Shown: piece after piece, positions 50,504 through 53,688 of the stretch | Layout: the number at the start of each line of letters is the position of its first letter | How positions within the stretch are numbered: the first letter of the stretch is position 1 | DNA from: a bacterium | Lineage (GTDB): Bacteria > SM23-31 | Direction of reading: 5' to 3' | Assembly (NCBI GenBank): GCA_028278455.1 | Contig: JANQEH010000148.1 | Coordinates: 1-53,688, forward strand | Length of the DNA stretch: 53,688 nucleotides | Program-made: the position numbers and the translations under genes | The notes under the pieces: model-generated | Seen by the model: only the letters and a program-made list of their open reading frames with translations | The model's database searches: none | What the model was told of the DNA's origin: nothing

Positions 50504-51562
50504 ATGGACATAGCCCAGCTTCTATCGTTCACAAAAAAAGCAGGTGGTTCGGATCTTCACATCAGCGCTGGCTCCCCTCCGATGATCCGTGTTCACGGTG
50601 AGATGCGCCGGCTAAATATCCCTATGCTTACCAATGAGGATATTCATCATCTGATTTATGACATAATGGATGATGAACAAAAGAAGCGATTCGAAGCAGA
50701 CAAGGAACTGGACTTTTCAAGACAGCTTGGTAATATAGCCCGTTTCAGGGTTAATGTATTTTTTAACCAGCATGGCGAAGCCGCAGTCTTCAGGACGATC
50801 CCCACAAAGATATTGACAGCCGATGAACTCGGTCTTCCGCGCGTTCTTCTTGATCTTGCAGAAAAAGAGAAGGGTATGGTGCTTGTAACCGGGCCGACCG
50901 GCAGCGGGAAATCCACAACCCTCGCAGCTATGATCGATCATATCAACAAGAGCCTTCGCGGCCATATTCTGACTATCGAGGATCCGATTGAATTCCAGCA
51001 CAAGAGCCAGAAATGTCTCGTTAATCAGCGAGAAGTGGGGCCGCATACTCAATCTTTCGCAAAAGCATTGAAGAGCGCTCTGAGGGAAGATCCCGATATT
51101 ATTCTCGTTGGTGAAATGAGAGATCTCGAGACAATAGCACTTGCGATTACTGCTGCTGAAACAGGCCATTTAATGTTCGGGACACTTCATACTTCCAGCG
51201 CGGCAAAAACTGTAGACAGGGTAATCGATGTATTTCCGGCCGAGCAGCAGGACCAGATCCGCGCCATGTTTGCCGAATCGATCGAAGGTGTCATAGCCCA
51301 GAAGCTGCTGCCGACTAAAGATGGAAAAGGCCGAGTGGCCGCACAGGAGATCATGATTGGAACCCCGGCGATCAGAAACCTGATCAGGGAAGGAAAGACG
51401 TTCCAGATCTCGTCGATGATCCAGACCGGAGCAGGAGAAGGGATGCAGAGTATGGATTCGGCTCTGAAAAATCTCGTTACTTCCGGGAAAATCAAGGCAG
51501 AAGAGGCCCTGAGGCACGCATTTGATAAGAAAAGCTTCAAGGCAAGTATGGGGATGATGTAA
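50504..51562 (+). CDS. pilT: Type IV pilus retraction ATPase PilT
   Basis: 352 residues, standard PilT length. N-terminal PAS-like part: MDIAQLLSFTKKAGGSDLHISAGSPPMIRVHGEM. Walker A G130-PTGSGKS-137, then LRGHILTIEDPIEFQH (Asp box), the LREDPDIILVGEMRDLETI Walker B and the AETGHLMFGTLHTSSA His box typical of PilT. It powers pilus retraction at the inner membrane. No pilB, pilC, pilQ or pilin is in the window, so the rest of the pilus genes are elsewhere. The two vertex proteins start 24 bases downstream. Confidence 0.95.
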   Translation: MDIAQLLSFTKKAGGSDLHISAGSPPMIRVHGEMRRLNIPMLTNEDIHHLIYDIMDDEQKKRFEADKELDFSRQLGNIARFRVNVFFNQHGEAAVFRTIPTKILTADELGLPRVLLDLAEKEKGMVLVTGPTGSGKSTTLAAMIDHINKSLRGHILTIEDPIEFQHKSQKCLVNQREVGPHTQSFAKALKSALREDPDIILVGEMRDLETIALAITAAETGHLMFGTLHTSSAAKTVDRVIDVFPAEQQDQIRAMFAESIEGVIAQKLLPTKDGKGRVAAQEIMIGTPAIRNLIREGKTFQISSMIQTGAGEGMQSMDSALKNLVTSGKIKAEEALRHAFDKKSFKASMGMM

Positions 51563-51586
51563 TATTCACCTTATTTGAGGAAAAGG

Positions 51587-51862
51587 ATGATACTTGGAAA
51601 AGTTATAGGCAGTGTATGGGCGACTAAAAAGGATCCCGGTCTTGAAGGAATGAAATTCCTGATAATCGGTTACCTGGACGAGGATGAGAATTTCACAGGA
51701 GATTATGATGTAGCAGTAGACAGCGTCGGCGCGGGATATGGAGAGCAGGTGCTCATAGCCAAGGGAAGTTCCGCCCGCCAGACAAAGCTGACCCACAACC
51801 GTCCTGTTGATTCTGTCGTCATGGCAATAGTCGACAGGTACGACATTCATGATAAAGAATGA
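51587..51862 (+). CDS. EutN/CcmL-type bacterial microcompartment vertex protein (first)
   Basis: 91 residues, the size of a BMC-P pentamer protein. MILGKVIGSVWATKKDPGLEGMKFLII is the family N-terminus, and AVDSVGAGYGEQVLIAKGSSAR with the C-terminal PVDSVVMAIVDRYDI completes the oligomerisation fold. BMC-P pentamers cap the corners of microcompartment shells. The ATG at 51587 has GAGG about six bases upstream. The stop overlaps the next start by four bases (ATGA at 51859). No BMC-H hexamer shell protein or encapsulated enzyme is in the window. Confidence 0.85.
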   Translation: MILGKVIGSVWATKKDPGLEGMKFLIIGYLDEDENFTGDYDVAVDSVGAGYGEQVLIAKGSSARQTKLTHNRPVDSVVMAIVDRYDIHDKE

Positions 51863-52173
51863 ATTTCGCACGAGTTATAGGAAATATCTGGGCTACCCAG
51901 AAGGATCCAAACCTTACCGGCCTCCGGATGCTCTTAATCCAGCCTCTGACCTCTGACGGCAGGGAATTCGGCAGGCGTCTTATCGGATGTGATACAGTTG
52001 AAGCAGGGCCCGGAGATCTGGTCTACTATGTTACATCAAATGAAGCAGTTTTTCCAATCCCCCCTGATTTTGCACCGGTTGATTGTTCGATAGTCGGGCT
52101 GGTAGACCGTTTGGACAGACCGGAATTAGCTGAAAGGCCGCTCCCTATCACCGATAAATCAAGAGATAAGTAA
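51859..52173 (+). CDS. EutN/CcmL-type bacterial microcompartment vertex protein (second)
   Basis: 104 residues, a divergent paralogue of the preceding protein: FARVIGNIWATQKDPNLTGLRMLLIQPL, GCDTVEAGPGDLVYYVTSNEA and CSIVGLVDRLDRPE. Its central strand has TSNEAVFP in place of the KGSSARQT loop, so the two may form different pentamers or a mixed ring. A C-terminal 15-residue tail (RPLPITDKSRDK) is extra. Its start overlaps the first gene by four bases and its stop overlaps rdgB by one base (TAATG), which shows tight translational coupling. Confidence 0.85.
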   Translation: MNFARVIGNIWATQKDPNLTGLRMLLIQPLTSDGREFGRRLIGCDTVEAGPGDLVYYVTSNEAVFPIPPDFAPVDCSIVGLVDRLDRPELAERPLPITDKSRDK

Positions 52174-52766
52174 TGATTGATAAACTACTTGTTGCGACAT
52201 TTAACCGCGGGAAGGTTAAAGAGATCATTCCTTTCCTCGAGAAGCATATTAAAGAAGTGATATGTCTAGCAGATCTGCCTAATGCAGAAGACGTTGAGGA
52301 AACAGGTACAACATTCGAGGAGAATGCAGTACTCAAGGCAGAAACGCAATTCAGGAATACCGGTTTAATGACATTGGCGGATGATTCAGGGCTTGAAGTA
52401 GATGCCCTTAATGGAGAACCGGGAGTGTTTTCTGCTCGATATGCAGGAGAAAAAGCCACGGATGTGGAAAACAACAGGAAACTCCTGGCTCAAATCAGGA
52501 ATATCCCGAAAGAAGAACGTACCGGCAGGTTCAGATGTGTTATGGCGTTTGCAATGCAAGACAAAACGCTGACTTTCGATGGTACTGTTGAGGGTATGAT
52601 ACAGGACAGGGCAACCGGAGATTACGGTTTCGGATATGATCCGCTATTCATTCCGGACGGGTACGACAAATCATTCGGTGAGCTTGGAAAAGAAGTTAAA
52701 TTCAAAATCAGCCACCGCACAAGAGCGCTTCAGAAAGTGGTGGAACATATTAAAAATTATCTGTAG
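52173..52766 (+). CDS. rdgB: XTP/dITP diphosphatase (RdgB/HAM1)
   Basis: 197 residues, standard length. It hydrolyses dITP, XTP and other non-canonical purine triphosphates to keep them out of nucleic acids. The substrate loop LLVATFNRGKVKEI near the N-terminus, TGTTFEENAVLKA, LADDSGLEVDALNGEPGVFSARYAG, GYGFGYDPLF-type GDYGFGYDPLFIP and the SHRTRAL C-terminal signature are all present. Start overlaps the stop of the second vertex gene by one base. Housekeeping gene; its linkage to the vertex pair is likely only an operon convenience. Confidence 0.95.
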   Translation: MIDKLLVATFNRGKVKEIIPFLEKHIKEVICLADLPNAEDVEETGTTFEENAVLKAETQFRNTGLMTLADDSGLEVDALNGEPGVFSARYAGEKATDVENNRKLLAQIRNIPKEERTGRFRCVMAFAMQDKTLTFDGTVEGMIQDRATGDYGFGYDPLFIPDGYDKSFGELGKEVKFKISHRTRALQKVVEHIKNYL

Positions 52767-52826
52767 TAATTATCTCCGCTTTTATCCGGTATTTGCCCTT
52801 TTTTCAGGTCAGCTGAGGAATACCCT

Positions 52827-53688
52827 ATGGATGTCAACACATGGTGGATCTGGATGCTGCTTGCGGCAGTATTCCTTAGTATAGAGATATTCAGATCAAA
52901 AACACCCTTTATCTGGTTGAGCCTCAGCGCTGCTGTTACAGGCACTCTTGCATTGCTTGATATCGAAATCTCAGGCCAGATAGCGGTCTTCCTCAATCTA
53001 TCCGGTTTCCTTATCCTCCTGGAAAAGAGATTCAACGAAAAATACGTTTTCAAGAAATCGGTCATGACTAAAGACAGACTGATGTCTGATGAAAATGAGG
53101 CGGCTGCCGACAACATATTTAGAAAGTCCGGGCCGGGGTGGGAGATCAGGTATGGCGATAAGTCCTATACTATAAAGCACTCTATCGGTCTGGAGTATAT
53201 CAGAAATCTCATCAGGGAGCAGGGAAACTGGATCCATTCATCGGATATGAAACGGATGATCGCCGGTGAGAGTGTATCTTCCGGAGAACATGATCCGGGT
53301 GATCAAAGCATGAGGCAGAAGGAAGACATTCAATATGAAAATATTATAGAGCGACTGCCTCTAAACAAGATAAAGGATCTCAGGGATAGCCTGGAGGAGA
53401 AAAAAAAAGCAGACAATTTTTCCAATCCTGAAGAAAGGGCGGAACAGCTCGAGCAGATTGAATACCTGGACAAGTATATTTCATCGGTAACAGACAACAA
53501 GGGGCGATCCCGGAAGCTCTATGATTATGCAGAAACTGACCGGAAGAGTGTATCGGCGGCTTTGAACAGGGCAAGAAAGAGTTTCGTGGAACACCCTGAA
53601 CTGCATACCCATTTCCAGTCATTCATTAAAGCGGAAGGCCGCTCATTCCGCTATCTTCCCGACAGGCCGATAGATTGGCTCACTGATT
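52827..53688 (+). CDS. NfeD-like membrane protein with C-terminal unknown domain (runs off window)
   Basis: At least 287 residues, open to the last base of the window, so the C-terminus is missing. Two or three membrane helices in the first 75 residues (WWIWMLLAAVFLSIEIF, FIWLSLSAAVTGTLALL) resemble NfeD-type hydrophobic modules. The cytoplasmic part has a small strand-rich segment (WEIRYGDKSYTIKHS), a long charged helix (about 175-235, coiled-coil character) and, near the end, AALNRARKSF, HTHFQSFIKA and FRYLPDRPIDW. That last layout recalls the short winged-helix-like tail of some bacterial TPR/ATPase proteins. GAGG lies eight bases before the ATG at 52827. Name is tentative. Confidence 0.6.
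   Translation, partial: MDVNTWWIWMLLAAVFLSIEIFRSKTPFIWLSLSAAVTGTLALLDIEISGQIAVFLNLSGFLILLEKRFNEKYVFKKSVMTKDRLMSDENEAAADNIFRKSGPGWEIRYGDKSYTIKHSIGLEYIRNLIREQGNWIHSSDMKRMIAGESVSSGEHDPGDQSMRQKEDIQYENIIERLPLNKIKDLRDSLEEKKKADNFSNPEERAEQLEQIEYLDKYISSVTDNKGRSRKLYDYAETDRKSVSAALNRARKSFVEHPELHTHFQSFIKAEGRSFRYLPDRPIDWLTD

Noticed and set aside
50504-52173. pilT and the vertex proteins as one pilus-microcompartment system
   Set aside because: Only adjacency supports it; no other pilus or shell genes are present.

Overview
The window (about 53.7 kb) reads as chromosome of an uncultured bacterium of the FCB superphylum lying outside classical Bacteroidota. FCB membership is suggested by a type IX secretion (T9SS) C-terminal sorting domain with the NFPNPFNP motif, an orphan SusD-like lipoprotein and many secreted beta-propeller lipoproteins. 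A place outside Bacteroidota is suggested by translation and transcription signals: many starts carry textbook AGGAGG-type ribosome binding sites, and several promoters fit the sigma70 pattern TTGNNN-17-TATACT/TATAAT. No gene here fixes the phylum, so this is inference.

Layout. 1-457: end of an rRNA operon (23S 3' end, 5S, terminator). 458-2556: a T9SS-exported Ig-domain protein, bracketed downstream by a decayed copy of the 5S 3' half plus its terminator. 2557-4225: a very AT-rich three-gene cassette (TIGR04255-type protein, an 82-residue protein, a 211-residue Cys-containing protein) that looks horizontally acquired. 4252-9914: a small membrane protein with its own promoter, a DUF4287/DUF5655-type protein, a TPR protein and a secreted S9 glutamyl-endopeptidase-like peptidase. 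10507-18199 (minus strand): group II PLP decarboxylase, beta-CASP RNase, a YncE/phosphoesterase-like lipoprotein with eroded active-site motifs and two tandem TolB-like lipoproteins. 18451-22704: HDOD protein, hybrid histidine kinase, an unknown protein and PlsX. 23088-25276 (minus): rng-rplU-rpmA. 25492-29222: a candidate small RNA, a secreted TPR protein, a macro-domain/zinc-ribbon pair, a GPR(V/I)G-repeat exported protein and RNase P RNA. 29747-33232: a serine hydrolase/metallo-hydrolase pair and an HgcC-like AbrB protein with ArsM arsenite methyltransferase behind a consensus promoter. 33345-38464: a FliG-like protein with no flagellar neighbours, a sigma54 promoter with a 46-residue membrane peptide, a YtcJ-like amidohydrolase and NrnA. 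38793-47415: SpoIIE-type phosphatase, UPF0173 hydrolase, MurB, a GAF-GAF-GGDEF protein with an altered base-contact residue, then an L,D-transpeptidase / membrane protein / M99 carboxypeptidase set. 48028-53688: SusD-like lipoprotein, small zinc protein, PilT, a pair of BMC vertex (EutN/CcmL) proteins, RdgB and an incomplete NfeD-like membrane protein running off the end.

Much of the noncoding DNA consists of short interspersed repeats: at least four families, recognisable by TGTCATTTCGAGC, GGGAATCCAGTGTCT, GTCATCCTGAA and CCCCCTTCGAAGGGGG type cores. They sit almost entirely between genes and often carry inverted repeats.

Themes. Cell-envelope work recurs (T9SS substrate, Ldt/M99 pair, MurB, PlsX, lipoproteins), as does signalling (HDOD-kinase, GGDEF, SpoIIE phosphatase, a sigma54 promoter). 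The best candidates for something undescribed are the AT-rich TIGR04255 cassette, the sigma54-driven membrane peptide, the promoter-to-terminator RNA at 25527-25644, the two-domain FliG-like protein and the BMC vertex pair without a visible compartment. All functional calls rest on motif recognition by eye; no database search was run.
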